The translations under genes were made by a program, and so were the position numbers. A stretch of DNA of 64,000 bases. Origin: Aliiroseovarius halocynthiae. Lineage in GTDB: Bacteria; Pseudomonadota; Alphaproteobacteria; Rhodobacterales; Rhodobacteraceae. This document shows, piece after piece, positions 1-8,102 of the stretch. The notes beneath the pieces were generated by a model. The model did no database searches. It had not been told where the DNA came from and was given only the letters and a program-made list of their open reading frames with translations. Each line of letters begins with the position of its first letter. Position 1 is the stretch's first letter. The stretch lies in NCBI RefSeq assembly GCF_007004645.1, contig NZ_ML660019.1, positions 950,437 to 1,014,436 of the forward strand, given 5' to 3'.

Positions 1-1014
1 ATGGGTCAGCTTCATCCCACGTTTGAAGTGGCCCGAGGCCAAACGCATGAACGCCACGCGGTCGCGGTGCTTCGGGTCCATATTGGCCTGAACCTTGAAG
101 ACGAAGCCGGCGACCTTCTTTTCCTCTGGCGCAATCGCGCGAGGATCAGCTTGCTGTGGCTGCGGTTCGGGGCCATAATTCGCGATGCCTTGCATCAGTT
201 CCTGCACACCAAACGAGTTGATCGCCGAGCCGAACCAGATCGGCGTCATGTGGCCTTCCAGTACCGATTGCGGGTCGAGCGTGGGCAGAAGCTCCTTCGC
301 CATCTCGACCTCTTCCAGAAACTTCTCAAGCAGATGCTCAGGCACATGTTCGGCCAATTTCGGATCGTCTAGACCGTTGATCTCGATCGTTTCGGCGACG
401 ACGTTTCGGTCGGCGCGGTCCATCAGCTCCAAACGGTCATTCAGTAGGTCATAGGTGCCCATAAAGTCGCGGCCCATGCCGATGGGCCAACTTGCAGGCG
501 ACACATCAATGGCCAGGTTTTCTTGAATTTCATCAATGATATCAAAAGTGTCCCGGCTTTCGCGGTCCATTTTGTTACAGAAAGTCAGGATCGGCAGGTC
601 GCGCAGGCGGCAGACCTCGAACAGTTTTTGCGTCTGGCTTTCCACGCCTTTCGCCCCGTCGATCACCATCACGGCCGCGTCTACGGCGGTCAGCGTGCGA
701 TAGGTGTCTTCCGAGAAATCCGAGTGGCCGGGCGTGTCCACCAGATTGAAGCGGTACTTGCCGAAATCAAACGACATGGCAGATGCCGAGACCGAGATCC
801 CCCGGTCCTGTTCCATCTTCATAAAGTCCGAGCGCGTGCGCCGCGCTTCGCCCTTTGCGCGCACCTGACCCGCCATCTGAATGGCACCACCATACAGAAG
901 GAATTTCTCGGTCAGGGTCGTCTTGCCAGCATCCGGGTGGCTGATGATCGCAAAGGTGCGACGACGCGCAATCTCGGGCGGCAATTCGGGGCGGTTTGTG
1001 TTCGTATCCAACAT
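1..1014 (-). CDS. prfC: Peptide chain release factor 3 (RF3), 3' part outside window
   Basis: Translational GTPase that recycles RF1/RF2 from the ribosome after termination. The visible 338 codons hold the G domain: P-loop PDAGKTT at about residues 27-33, DTPGHSDF (G3) near residue 93 and NKMD (G4) near residue 148, followed by the start of domain II. The start ATG at 1014 gives a product beginning MLDTNTNRPELPPEIARRRT, normal for RF3 in alphaproteobacteria. The gene runs off the left edge, so about 190 residues (the rest of domains II and III) are missing. EF-G and TypA share the G motifs, but the insertion pattern and the QVRAKGEARRTRSDFMKMEQ-type region fit RF3. Confidence 0.95.
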   Translation of the reverse strand, partial: MLDTNTNRPELPPEIARRRTFAIISHPDAGKTTLTEKFLLYGGAIQMAGQVRAKGEARRTRSDFMKMEQDRGISVSASAMSFDFGKYRFNLVDTPGHSDFSEDTYRTLTAVDAAVMVIDGAKGVESQTQKLFEVCRLRDLPILTFCNKMDRESRDTFDIIDEIQENLAIDVSPASWPIGMGRDFMGTYDLLNDRLELMDRADRNVVAETIEINGLDDPKLAEHVPEHLLEKFLEEVEMAKELLPTLDPQSVLEGHMTPIWFGSAINSFGVQELMQGIANYGPEPQPQQADPRAIAPEEKKVAGFVFKVQANMDPKHRDRVAFMRLASGHFKRGMKLTH

Positions 1015-1119
1015 GGTTTCGCGTATAGCGGCGGGGGCAGGGGCGCGCAATATGCAGGTTGCGTCTTGGTGTGTCTGCCCGCAAGGTGTCGCCCAAGGGA
1101 ATTTAGCGTGGAGGCCGTC

Positions 1120-1899
1120 ATGGATATGGGAATTAAAGGCAAGAAGGCGCTCGTATGTGCGTCGTCAAAGGGGCTTGGCTTTGGCTGTGCTCAGGCATTG
1201 GCGCGTGAAGGCGTGGATCTGGTGATGAACGCGCGGACGGAAGGGCCGTTGTTAGAGGCTGCCGAGAAAATCCGCACAGAGACCGGAGTCGACGTGGTGA
1301 CCGTCGCCACGGATGTGACAACTGAACAAGGGCGTGCGAAGCTGCTGGCCGCAGCAGGGCAGGCGGACATTCTGGTCACCAATGCGGGCGGGCCGCCCCC
1401 CGGCATGTGGTCGGATTGGAGCCGCGAAGATTTCATTGCCGCGTTTGACGCCAATATGCTGACGCCGATTGCGTTGATGCAGGCTTTGATGCCCGGCATG
1501 GCCGAACGCGGTTGGGGCCGCGTGGTGAATATTACCAGCCAATCCGTGAAGGCTCCTATTCCGGTTCTTGGCTTGTCCAATACCGCGCGCACGGGGTTGA
1601 CAGGCTTTGTGGCTGGCACCGCGCGTCAGGTGGCCGCACAGGGTGTGATCATCAACAACCTTCTGCCCGGCATCCACGACACAGACCGTGCTATCGCGTT
1701 GGACACCGGCGTGACGCAGGCGCAAGGCATCACGATGGACGAAGCACGCGCGCAGCGATCGGCGGCCATCCCTGCTGGGCGCTATGGGACGCGCGAAGAA
1801 TTCGGCGCGACCTGCGCCTTCCTGTGTTCGCAGCACGCGGGTTTTATGGTTGGCCAGAACGTCCTTTTGGATGGCGGCGGCGTGAACGCGACCATCTGA
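1120..1899 (+). CDS. Atypical short-chain dehydrogenase/reductase (BKR-like, no catalytic Tyr)
   Basis: Rossmann-fold SDR of 259 residues, probably NAD(P)H dependent, substrate unknown. Seen: a modified glycine-rich motif SSKGLGFG (residues 15-22), NAGG (88-91), NITSQS with Ser140, and a C-terminal VGQNVLLDGG strand. Counting 13 residues on from Ser140, where the family has YxxxK, the protein reads Ser153 and Arg157 (LSNTAR). It therefore belongs to the divergent BKR-like SDR group that does not match the standard catalytic tetrad. The ATG at 1120 is chosen because GGAGG lies 5 bases upstream and the product then starts at the fold; the reading frame is open further upstream. It stands alone, upstream of an aldo/keto reductase in the same direction. 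Confidence 0.88.
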   Translation: MDMGIKGKKALVCASSKGLGFGCAQALAREGVDLVMNARTEGPLLEAAEKIRTETGVDVVTVATDVTTEQGRAKLLAAAGQADILVTNAGGPPPGMWSDWSREDFIAAFDANMLTPIALMQALMPGMAERGWGRVVNITSQSVKAPIPVLGLSNTARTGLTGFVAGTARQVAAQGVIINNLLPGIHDTDRAIALDTGVTQAQGITMDEARAQRSAAIPAGRYGTREEFGATCAFLCSQHAGFMVGQNVLLDGGGVNATI

Positions 1900-1984
1900 T
1901 CGCGCATATGGGTGGCCGGGGCTTGTGCAATGCCTTGGCGCCCTTACTTAATCCCAACACGAAGCGTTTCCACGGAGAACCCGC

Positions 1985-3043
1985 ATGCGGATGAACACAC
2001 TTGCCAATGGCGCGCTTGAGGTTAGCGCGCTGTGCCTTGGGTCGATGACTTGGGGATCGACGAACACGCCAGAGGAGGGGCATGACCAGATCGACATGTT
2101 TCTGGATCATGGCGGGAACTTCATTGATACGGCCGAAATGTACCCAGTGAACCCGATCTTGGCCGAGCGTTGTGGTGCGTCCGAGGCCACAATCGGCGGT
2201 TGGTTGGCCAAAACCGGGCGGCGTGATGACGTGGTGATCGCGACCAAAGTGTCGGGCGATAATCCCGGCTGGAAGCGCAACGGAAAGGGCTATGACGGGA
2301 CGAACCTCTTTCAGGCTGTGGAGGAGTCCTTAGCCAAGCTGAACACCGATTATATCGACGTCTATCAGACCCACTGGCCCCTGCGTGGAAGCTATGCGTT
2401 CCGCCAGAACTGGACCTTTGATCCGTCCGGGCAGAACCGCGATGAGGTAGAGGCCCATATGCGCGATGTTCTGGAAGCGATGGCTGACCTGGTAAAAGGG
2501 GGCAAGGTCCGTCACTTTGCCCTGTCCAACGAAAGCGCTTGGGGCACGGCGCAGTGGCTGCGGATCGCCCGTGAGATGGGGGCGCCCGAGGTGGTCTCGG
2601 TCCAGAACGAATACAGCCTGATGCATCGCTTGGCAGATACCGATCTGGCAGAGCTGTGCATGAACGAAGGCGTCCGTATCTTGTCTTATTCGCCGCTGGC
2701 AACAGGGCTTTTGACAGGCAAGTATCAAAACGGAGCAGTCCCTGCGGGCTCGCGGCTCGAGATTGCGGCGAAGAACGGCTATCCGGATTTAGGCGGGCGT
2801 ATTACAGACCAAGCTTTCCCGGCGGTGGGCGCCTATCAAGCGGTCGCTGACAAGCACGGTCTTGACCTTGTTCAGATGTCGCTGGCCTTTGTCGTGTCGC
2901 GTCCTTTCATGGGATCCACGATCTTTGGTGCGTCCTCGATTCAGCAGTTGGCGCGTATCTTGGACGGTAAGGATCTGGTCCTGTCGGACGAGGTGCTGGC
3001 CGATATCGACGCAGCGCACCGGGCGCATCCGATGCCCTTCTAA
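1985..3043 (+). CDS. Aldo/keto reductase (Tas-like)
   Basis: NADPH-dependent oxidoreductase with a TIM barrel, 352 residues. It has the family landmarks: LCLGSMTWG near the N terminus, FIDTAEMYPVNP with the catalytic Asp and Tyr, a K in ATKVSGDNPGW, and the H of QTHWPL. The C-terminal half carries the GASSIQQL cofactor-binding segment. The extra loop around NPILAERCGASEATIG and the overall length resemble the E. coli Tas/YajO subgroup. GGAG lies 7 bases before the ATG at 1985; a second ATG two codons on is also possible. The physiological substrate cannot be told from sequence. Confidence 0.9.
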   Translation: MRMNTLANGALEVSALCLGSMTWGSTNTPEEGHDQIDMFLDHGGNFIDTAEMYPVNPILAERCGASEATIGGWLAKTGRRDDVVIATKVSGDNPGWKRNGKGYDGTNLFQAVEESLAKLNTDYIDVYQTHWPLRGSYAFRQNWTFDPSGQNRDEVEAHMRDVLEAMADLVKGGKVRHFALSNESAWGTAQWLRIAREMGAPEVVSVQNEYSLMHRLADTDLAELCMNEGVRILSYSPLATGLLTGKYQNGAVPAGSRLEIAAKNGYPDLGGRITDQAFPAVGAYQAVADKHGLDLVQMSLAFVVSRPFMGSTIFGASSIQQLARILDGKDLVLSDEVLADIDAAHRAHPMPF

Positions 3044-3061
3044 GACAGGGCTTGAGGATTT

Positions 3062-3088
3062 CCCGGGCGTGCGGCAGATACGCCCGGG
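3062..3088. other. GC-rich 9-bp hairpin after the aldo/keto reductase
   Basis: CCCGGGCGT (3062-3070) and ACGCCCGGG (3080-3088) are perfect reverse complements around a 9-base loop. There is no T tract on either side, so this is not a standard intrinsic terminator. It may partly uncouple the reductase from the lipoprotein gene that starts 20 bases later, or protect the 3' end of the mRNA. Confidence 0.55.
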
Positions 3089-3107
3089 TGAATGAATGAG
3101 GTGCCAG

Positions 3108-3632
3108 ATGATTGATCGACGCAAATTGCTGACCATTGGCGGCAGCGCGCTTGTCGGCTCGGCCCTGCCCGCCTGCGTGAGCAACAATGATGGTTTCGAG
3201 TTTCATCGCGACACTTCGCGTCGACTAAGCTCGACGACCCGGTTTGATGCGGCGCGCTTTGCGGGGCAGTGGGTGATCCGGGGCGAGTTCGTTCACCCTG
3301 GACAACCGCCGCTTTATGGCACGGTGGCGATTGAGCACGGCGCCAAAGGCATCACCGGAATCAGCATCAGTAGCGGTGCAAGCGGACGTGAGCGCTATGA
3401 TGCGCGGATGGATCGGGCAGGGCGAATTACTGTTGGGAAGCAGCCCTTTGCGACCCAATATTGGGTGCTTTGGGTGGATGCAGATTACCGTACTGCGGCG
3501 ATCGGCACGCCGTCTGGAAGCTTTGGCTGGATCATCGATCGCAACCGCAAGGGCGGTGATGATCGGATCAAAGCCGCCGCTGACGTGATGATCTTCAACG
3601 GCTATGCCAAGAGCCGGCTAAAACTTAGGTAA
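3108..3632 (+). CDS. Lipocalin-like lipoprotein
   Basis: Predicted lipoprotein of 174 residues. It begins MIDRRKLLTIGGSALVGSA and has a lipobox LPAC, so it should be lipidated at that Cys. The mature part carries a lipocalin-type first motif, FAGQWVIRGEFV, and later YWVLWVDADYRTAAIGTPSG, which resembles the outer-membrane lipocalin Blc family that binds lipids. The ATG at 3108 is preferred over one four codons upstream because a twin-Arg/hydrophobic leader then starts directly. The last third is short for Blc, so binding cavity and ligand are uncertain. Confidence 0.75.
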   Translation: MIDRRKLLTIGGSALVGSALPACVSNNDGFEFHRDTSRRLSSTTRFDAARFAGQWVIRGEFVHPGQPPLYGTVAIEHGAKGITGISISSGASGRERYDARMDRAGRITVGKQPFATQYWVLWVDADYRTAAIGTPSGSFGWIIDRNRKGGDDRIKAAADVMIFNGYAKSRLKLR

Positions 3633-3677
3633 GAATCTGGACTTGCAGCGGACCGCGCTACGTGCGAGATCGCGACT

Positions 3678-4580
3678 ATGCAAGCTTGGATCCCCATAAC
3701 AATTCTGGCCGCCTTTTCGCAAAACTTGCGGTTCATGCTGCAAAAGCGGTTGAAAGACACGCAGCTAAGTTCGACCGGGGCGACCTTTGCCCGTTTCGTC
3801 TATTCCGCACCCTTGGTGGCGGTGTTGATGACGGCTTATTTCATGGTGACGGGGGTGGAGGTGCCGACCCCCAATGCCCGCTTCTTTGCCTTCGCCTTTT
3901 CGGGCGGTATAGCTCAGATCCTAGCTACCATTTGCGTTGTGGCCCTGTTTGCCGAACGCAATTTTGCTGTCGGGATCACCTTCAAGAAAACCGAGGTCGT
4001 CTTGACGGCTTTGACCGGGCTTTTGGTGCTGGGCGAAGGGATTGGAACGGCCGGAGTGTTCGCGATCTTTGTTGGGTTCTCCGGGCTGCTTTTGCTGTCA
4101 GATCCGCCAGAAGGCGGGCGGGGCTGGCGGCGCTTTTTCAACCGGGCAGCGGCACTTGGTCTGGGTGCTGGGCTGCTTTTTTCCTTCTCGGCCATCGGTT
4201 ATCGTGGGGCGTCGCTGTCTTTGGACGCAGAAGGTGTCATTGCGCGCGCGGGCTTTACCTTGGCCGTGGTCACAGCATTTCAATCGCTGGTCATGGCGAC
4301 CTGGATGGTTCTGCGCGAAAAAGGCGAGGTCACGCGGGTTTTCGCCGCTTGGCGCGTTGGCGTGTTGGTTGGGCTCAGTTCGATGGTCGGCAGTTTTTGC
4401 TGGTTCACCGCATTCACACTGCAAAACGCAGCCCTTGTGAAGGCGTTAGGGCAGGTCGAGCTGCTGTTTTCCTATGCCGCGACGTTGTTTGTATTCCGCG
4501 AGAGCGTCAGCAAGCGCGAATATGCAGGCACGGCGCTAATTTTGGCGTCCGTTCTGGTCTTGGTGCTGTTTCTAAAGTGA
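3678..4580 (+). CDS. EamA/DMT-family membrane transporter
   Basis: Integral membrane protein of 300 residues with about ten hydrophobic segments in two repeats of five, the layout of the drug/metabolite transporter superfamily. The end of the first half shows the family pattern TFKKTEVVLTALTGLLVLGE, and the second half repeats it as LGQVELLFSYAATLFVFRE. Such proteins usually export amino acids, nucleosides or small metabolites across the inner membrane, but the substrate is not evident here. It ends 4 bases before the convergent NUDIX gene. Confidence 0.88.
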   Translation: MQAWIPITILAAFSQNLRFMLQKRLKDTQLSSTGATFARFVYSAPLVAVLMTAYFMVTGVEVPTPNARFFAFAFSGGIAQILATICVVALFAERNFAVGITFKKTEVVLTALTGLLVLGEGIGTAGVFAIFVGFSGLLLLSDPPEGGRGWRRFFNRAAALGLGAGLLFSFSAIGYRGASLSLDAEGVIARAGFTLAVVTAFQSLVMATWMVLREKGEVTRVFAAWRVGVLVGLSSMVGSFCWFTAFTLQNAALVKALGQVELLFSYAATLFVFRESVSKREYAGTALILASVLVLVLFLK

Positions 4581-4584
4581 AGTT

Positions 4585-5286
4585 TTAGGTTGCCGCCGAC
4601 AGGGGACCAACGCCGCCCAGTCGCACAAACAAGCTTTCTTCGTCCGAGTTGTTGAAGAACGGCACCTGCTGAGGTGCGCCCAGATCAGGCAGGTTGCCCA
4701 CGATCTCGGCCAAAACAACTTCGGTGATGAAGGGCAGATCAAAACGGCGTACATCATCCAATGGGATCCATTGAAGGTGGCTAAGCTCGTCCGATGCGCG
4801 CGAGAAATCGTCGATATCCGTTTGCAACTCGTCGGCGTCGACCGCAAAGAACCGCGCATCAAAACGACGCGTGCGACCTTTGGGGGTGATAGCGCGAAAC
4901 ACAAAGGCCATGCCTTTCGCCGAAGGGATAAAGCCTGCATCTGCAAAGCTTTTCCAATCGTCAGGAATGTCGCCGGGCCACGGGCCGGTCTGGCCAAGGA
5001 TCTGCCCGGTTTCTTCCCATAATTCGCGAATGGCTGCGACCAAAAGTGCCTGTGCTTTTGATGCATCGGCCTGCTGTGCCAGTCGGGTCAAGCAGGGTTC
5101 GGAGCCGGCATCTGCTAAGGGGACGTCCATGTCGGTTGCGTCCAGCGCCCCGCCAGGAAAGACGAACTTGTTGGGCATGAAGGCCGCGTTTGCGCCGCGT
5201 TGGCCCATAAGAACCTGTGGCCGTGTGGACTTGTCGCGGATCAGAATGACGGTTGCTGCGTCTCGAATGATCTTGGATTTGTCCAT
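4585..5286 (-). CDS. NUDIX hydrolase with interrupted Nudix box (NUDT19-like)
   Basis: Hydrolase of nucleoside-diphosphate-linked compounds, 233 residues. The N-terminal half has FVFPGGALDATD, the start of a Nudix box, but the second half of the box, RELWEETG, follows only after an insertion of about 30 residues. A similarly interrupted box is known for the CoA-pyrophosphatase-like NUDT19/RP2 family, which makes CoA or acyl-CoA a plausible substrate (inference). The next gene upstream on the same strand encodes a DUF983 protein and starts only about 20 bases from this ATG, so the two are probably cotranscribed. Confidence 0.85.
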   Translation of the reverse strand: MDKSKIIRDAATVILIRDKSTRPQVLMGQRGANAAFMPNKFVFPGGALDATDMDVPLADAGSEPCLTRLAQQADASKAQALLVAAIRELWEETGQILGQTGPWPGDIPDDWKSFADAGFIPSAKGMAFVFRAITPKGRTRRFDARFFAVDADELQTDIDDFSRASDELSHLQWIPLDDVRRFDLPFITEVVLAEIVGNLPDLGAPQQVPFFNNSDEESLFVRLGGVGPLSAAT

Positions 5287-5307
5287 GTCGGTCCCTTTCG
5301 GCTGGAA

Positions 5308-5727
5308 TTATTTCTTCCCTGCAAACCCGTGCATACGCTTCGCCCACTGAAAGGCAATCATAAAGCCCTTAAAGCGGGGCAGAAGGTAAAGTGACGCAGC
5401 GACAGTTCCGACCGTAAAAATGCTGGCCAACATCAGCGGGTCCTGAACGACATGGACGTAAAAGATGTGCAACAGAGGGGCCATCACGTGCCCAACGACA
5501 ATGATCGTCAGGTAGGCGGGGCCATCATCTGCGCGTTGGTGGTGAAGCTCTTCCCCGCAGACGGTGCAGTCATGATGCACCTTAAGATAGCCTTGAAACA
5601 GCTTTCCTGTACCGCAGTTCGGGCACCGCTTGGCCCAGCCTTTGCGCAGGGAAGGTTTCAGCTCGCGCTCTTCCTCGGCGCCGGCTGGCAGTGCATCATT
5701 TGCAGTCATCTGTGCGTTCTCGGTCAT
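5308..5727 (-). CDS. DUF983 family membrane protein
   Basis: Protein of 139 residues common in alphaproteobacteria, function unknown. It carries a zinc-ribbon-like pair CPNC and CTVC about 20 residues apart, then two hydrophobic segments (around AYLTIIVVGHVMAPLLHIF and LMLASIFTVGTVAASLYLL) and a short basic tail. The start at 5727 is chosen because AGAGG stands 6-10 bases upstream; the frame is open seven codons further. It appears to head a two-gene unit with the NUDIX hydrolase. Confidence 0.85.
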   Translation of the reverse strand: MTENAQMTANDALPAGAEEERELKPSLRKGWAKRCPNCGTGKLFQGYLKVHHDCTVCGEELHHQRADDGPAYLTIIVVGHVMAPLLHIFYVHVVQDPLMLASIFTVGTVAASLYLLPRFKGFMIAFQWAKRMHGFAGKK

Positions 5728-5919
5728 TGGGTTTCCTCTTTCGCGCATCAGAACATCATACAGAAATTCACATGTAAATCATGCCCAGAAATGTGCTTGC
5801 GGCGGGATGTCGCGGAAAATCAAAAAACTGCGACGGAAAGCGCGGGGCCGTGCGTTGAAGATACATAGCGACACCGAAAACAAGGTGCTGCGACAGGCAA
5901 GTAACCTTAGGAGAGTACG

Positions 5920-6507
5920 ATGAAACTGACGAAGAAAACTGCTGCTACTGCGATTGCATTGGGCCTCGGGGCTGCGTTGACACTGGGATCAACTGCGGCA
6001 ATGGCATTCGGCGGAAAAGACGGCGATCGCGGCATGATGGGACGCAAAGGCGGCTTCATGCAGTTGGAGTTTGCTGATGTTGATCTGGACAAGAATGGTC
6101 AGATCACTGCGGAAGATCTTCAAGCGGCGGCCGAAGCCCGCTTTGTGGCTGCCGATACAGATGGCGACGGTGCCCTGTCGTTGGATGAAATGAAAGCACA
6201 GGCCGAAAAGCGTATGGCCGAGCGGCTGGCCATGAAAGGCAAGGGCAAAGGCGACCGCGCCGAGAAGCGCATGACCAGTATGCTGGAAAGAATGCTGGCC
6301 AAGAAAGACGCAGATGGGAACGGCAGTCTGAGCCTTGAGGAAACACTGCCTGAACAGGCCAAGTTCGAGCGCATGATCGACCGGTTCGACACGGATGATG
6401 ACAATGCCGTGTCGCAGGCCGAGTTTGACGCGGCCAAGCAAGAGATGTCGCAGCGCCACGGCAAACGGGGTGGACATGGCGGCAAAGATTGTGACCGTAA
6501 GGGCTGA
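5920..6507 (+). CDS. Secreted EF-hand calcium-binding protein
   Basis: Exported protein of 195 residues: signal peptide MKLTKKTAATAIALGLGAAL ending near AMAFG, then four EF-hand loops (DVDLDKNGQITAEDL, ADTDGDGALSLDE, KKDADGNGSLSLEE, FDTDDDNAVSQAE). Between loops 2 and 3 lies a basic KGKGKGDR stretch, and the C terminus is rich in Gly, His and Lys. It is expected to bind Ca2+ or another divalent cation in the periplasm. AGGAG sits 7-11 bases before the ATG. An ECF sigma factor follows after a hairpin, with an anti-sigma candidate and a metal-sensor-like protein behind it, which suggests a shared role in sensing cations or envelope stress. Confidence 0.9.
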   Translation: MKLTKKTAATAIALGLGAALTLGSTAAMAFGGKDGDRGMMGRKGGFMQLEFADVDLDKNGQITAEDLQAAAEARFVAADTDGDGALSLDEMKAQAEKRMAERLAMKGKGKGDRAEKRMTSMLERMLAKKDADGNGSLSLEETLPEQAKFERMIDRFDTDDDNAVSQAEFDAAKQEMSQRHGKRGGHGGKDCDRKG

Positions 6508-6517
6508 CCTTAACTGG

Positions 6518-6545
6518 GATGCCCCGCTATCAATGGCGGGGCATC
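6518..6545 (+). terminator. 10-bp hairpin between EF-hand gene and sigma gene
   Basis: GATGCCCCGC (6518-6527) pairs perfectly with GCGGGGCATC (6536-6545) around an 8-base loop. No run of T follows, so termination would be incomplete. It could act as an attenuator or an mRNA 3' stabiliser, giving high expression of the EF-hand protein and low expression of the sigma factor 42 bases downstream (inference). Confidence 0.55.
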
Positions 6546-6586
6546 TGCAGATTGTCACCAGGCCGAGATCGGTCTAGGCAGGACGT

Positions 6587-7174
6587 ATGAGTATGGCCTT
6601 GGACGCGTATGAAGGGGCATCGGACGAGGCATTGCTGGTGCTTTACGGCAATGGAGATCCGGTGGCTGCACAGCTTCTGACCCACCGGCTTGCGCCGCGG
6701 GAGTTGGGCTTTGCCACGCGTCTATTGGGGGGGGACCGGGCCGAGGCCGAAGACGTGGTTCAGGAAGCGATGCTGCGGTTGTGGAAACAGGCCGAAAGCT
6801 GGCGCAGCGGAGAGGCGCAGGTCTCGACCTGGTTGTATCGCGTGGTCTCAAATCTGTGTACTGATCGGCTGCGCAAGCGCCGCACGGTCGGGCTGGACGT
6901 GGCGGGTGACCCCGAAGATGATCGGCCATCTGCTGTGGACAGCATGATGGATGTGGATCGGGCAAGCGCATTGCAGGATGCATTAAATCGCCTGCCGGAC
7001 CGGCAACGGGTTGCGGTGACACTGCGGCATATTGAAGGGGCAACCAACCCAGAGATCGCCAAGATCATGGACATCAGCGTCGAGGCGGTGGAAAGTCTTA
7101 CCGCCCGGGGTAAACGGGCTTTGGCCAAGGATTTGGCTGGCCGACGCAAGGAATTGGGATATGACGAAACCTGA
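6587..7174 (+). CDS. ECF-type RNA polymerase sigma factor
   Basis: Extracytoplasmic-function sigma-70 factor of 195 residues. Region 2 is recognisable as DRAEAEDVVQEAMLRLWK and STWLYRVVSNLCTDRLRKRR, and region 4 as LPDRQRVAVTLRHIEGATNPEIAKIM followed by a helix-turn-helix ending SVEAVESLTARGKRAL. Regions 1.1 and 3 are absent, as in all ECF factors. The ATG at 6587 has GGA 5 bases upstream; a second ATG two codons on is equally possible. It overlaps the next gene by 14 bases, so the sigma factor and the membrane protein are probably translated in a fixed ratio, typical of sigma/anti-sigma pairs. Confidence 0.93.
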   Translation: MSMALDAYEGASDEALLVLYGNGDPVAAQLLTHRLAPRELGFATRLLGGDRAEAEDVVQEAMLRLWKQAESWRSGEAQVSTWLYRVVSNLCTDRLRKRRTVGLDVAGDPEDDRPSAVDSMMDVDRASALQDALNRLPDRQRVAVTLRHIEGATNPEIAKIMDISVEAVESLTARGKRALAKDLAGRRKELGYDET

Positions 7175-7565
7175 TAAGACACAGCTGGACGACGATGACC
7201 TGGAGCTGTTCTTTGAGGCAGCGCGCCGTGATGCGCCAAAGCCATCCGAGGCGTTTCTTTCGGCCATCATGGCGGATGCTCAGACCCAATTGCCAAACGT
7301 GCAAACCAAGCCTGCCACACTGCAAAAACAGGGCTGGCTAGGGTCCATCCTGTCCGCGATTGGTGGCTGGCCTGCCGCGGCTGGGCTTGCAACCGCTACA
7401 GTTGCTGGCGTGTGGATCGGCTTTACGCAGCCCGTGCAGTTGGAAACTCTGTCTGGTGGCTTGGTCCTAGCCGGCGACTATGTCATCAGCGACGCGTCAT
7501 ATGTGCTGGAAGACCTTACACCGGGCTATCTTGGCACCAGTATTTTTGCAGAAGATGAGGGATGA
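7161..7565 (+). CDS. Candidate membrane anti-sigma factor
   Basis: Small protein of 134 residues: an acidic cytoplasmic N terminus (TQLDDDDLELFFEAARRD), one transmembrane segment (WPAAAGLATATVAGVWIGFT) and an acidic outer tail. This size, topology and position, overlapping the sigma gene by 14 bases and the sensor gene by 4, fit an anti-sigma factor such as CnrY/RsrA-type regulators. I see no ZAS zinc motif (HxxxCxxC). The assignment rests on context and topology, not on a recognised domain. Confidence 0.7.
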   Translation: MTKPDKTQLDDDDLELFFEAARRDAPKPSEAFLSAIMADAQTQLPNVQTKPATLQKQGWLGSILSAIGGWPAAAGLATATVAGVWIGFTQPVQLETLSGGLVLAGDYVISDASYVLEDLTPGYLGTSIFAEDEG

Positions 7566-8083
7566 ACATGTCTGATCAGACCCCACAATCTGAAACCCGC
7601 CCCCGCCGCCGCTGGTCACGGTGGGTCTTGGTTGCGTCATTGACGGTAAATTTGCTTGTTCTTGGGCTTGTGGTCGGGGCGAATTTCTCGGGCCATCGCG
7701 GGCATGACTTTGATCACCGGGGCCCAGAACGAGGGGCCATTCGGGATCTGGGTTTTGGTCCAATTGCCAAAGCGCTGGACGACAAGGACCGTCGCGAGAT
7801 TGGCCGCGCGTTCCGTCGCGAAAGCGGATCGTTCAAGGAAAACCGCGCCGCACTCGAGCAGGATTTCAACACGCTTTTGCAGGTTCTGCGCAGCGACCGT
7901 TTTGATCCGGTACGCTTTGAAACGGCTCTATCCGCACAAGCCGACCGGTTGCGCGCCCGTGGTGAAACATTGCGCAAATTGGTGGCGGAAAAGGTTGCGG
8001 CCATGTCCGTTGATGAGCGAAATGCGTTTGCAGATCGACTGGAAGATGCAGTGGATCGTAAATCCAGTCGCAAATCCCATTGA
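7562..8083 (+). CDS. Periplasmic heavy-metal sensor-like protein (CnrX/ZraP family)
   Basis: Protein of 173 residues with an N-terminal membrane anchor (WVLVASLTVNLLVLGLVVGA) followed by a His-rich patch (GHRGHDFDHRG) and a long charged helical domain of the type in CnrX, NccX and ZraP. In CnrYXH the equivalent protein senses Co/Ni in the periplasm and releases the ECF factor from its membrane anti-sigma factor. The start codon overlaps the stop of the preceding gene as ATGA. The His-rich linker could be the metal site (inference); specificity cannot be predicted. Confidence 0.82.
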   Translation: MNMSDQTPQSETRPRRRWSRWVLVASLTVNLLVLGLVVGANFSGHRGHDFDHRGPERGAIRDLGFGPIAKALDDKDRREIGRAFRRESGSFKENRAALEQDFNTLLQVLRSDRFDPVRFETALSAQADRLRARGETLRKLVAEKVAAMSVDERNAFADRLEDAVDRKSSRKSH

Positions 8084-8102
8084 TGGCGATGCTGCCGCCA
8101 GA

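Noticed and set aside
5811-5860. Possible ECF-type promoter (GGAA ... CGTT) ahead of the EF-hand gene
   Set aside because: Spacing between the elements is shorter than usual and alternatives exist. It is too uncertain to list as a promoter.
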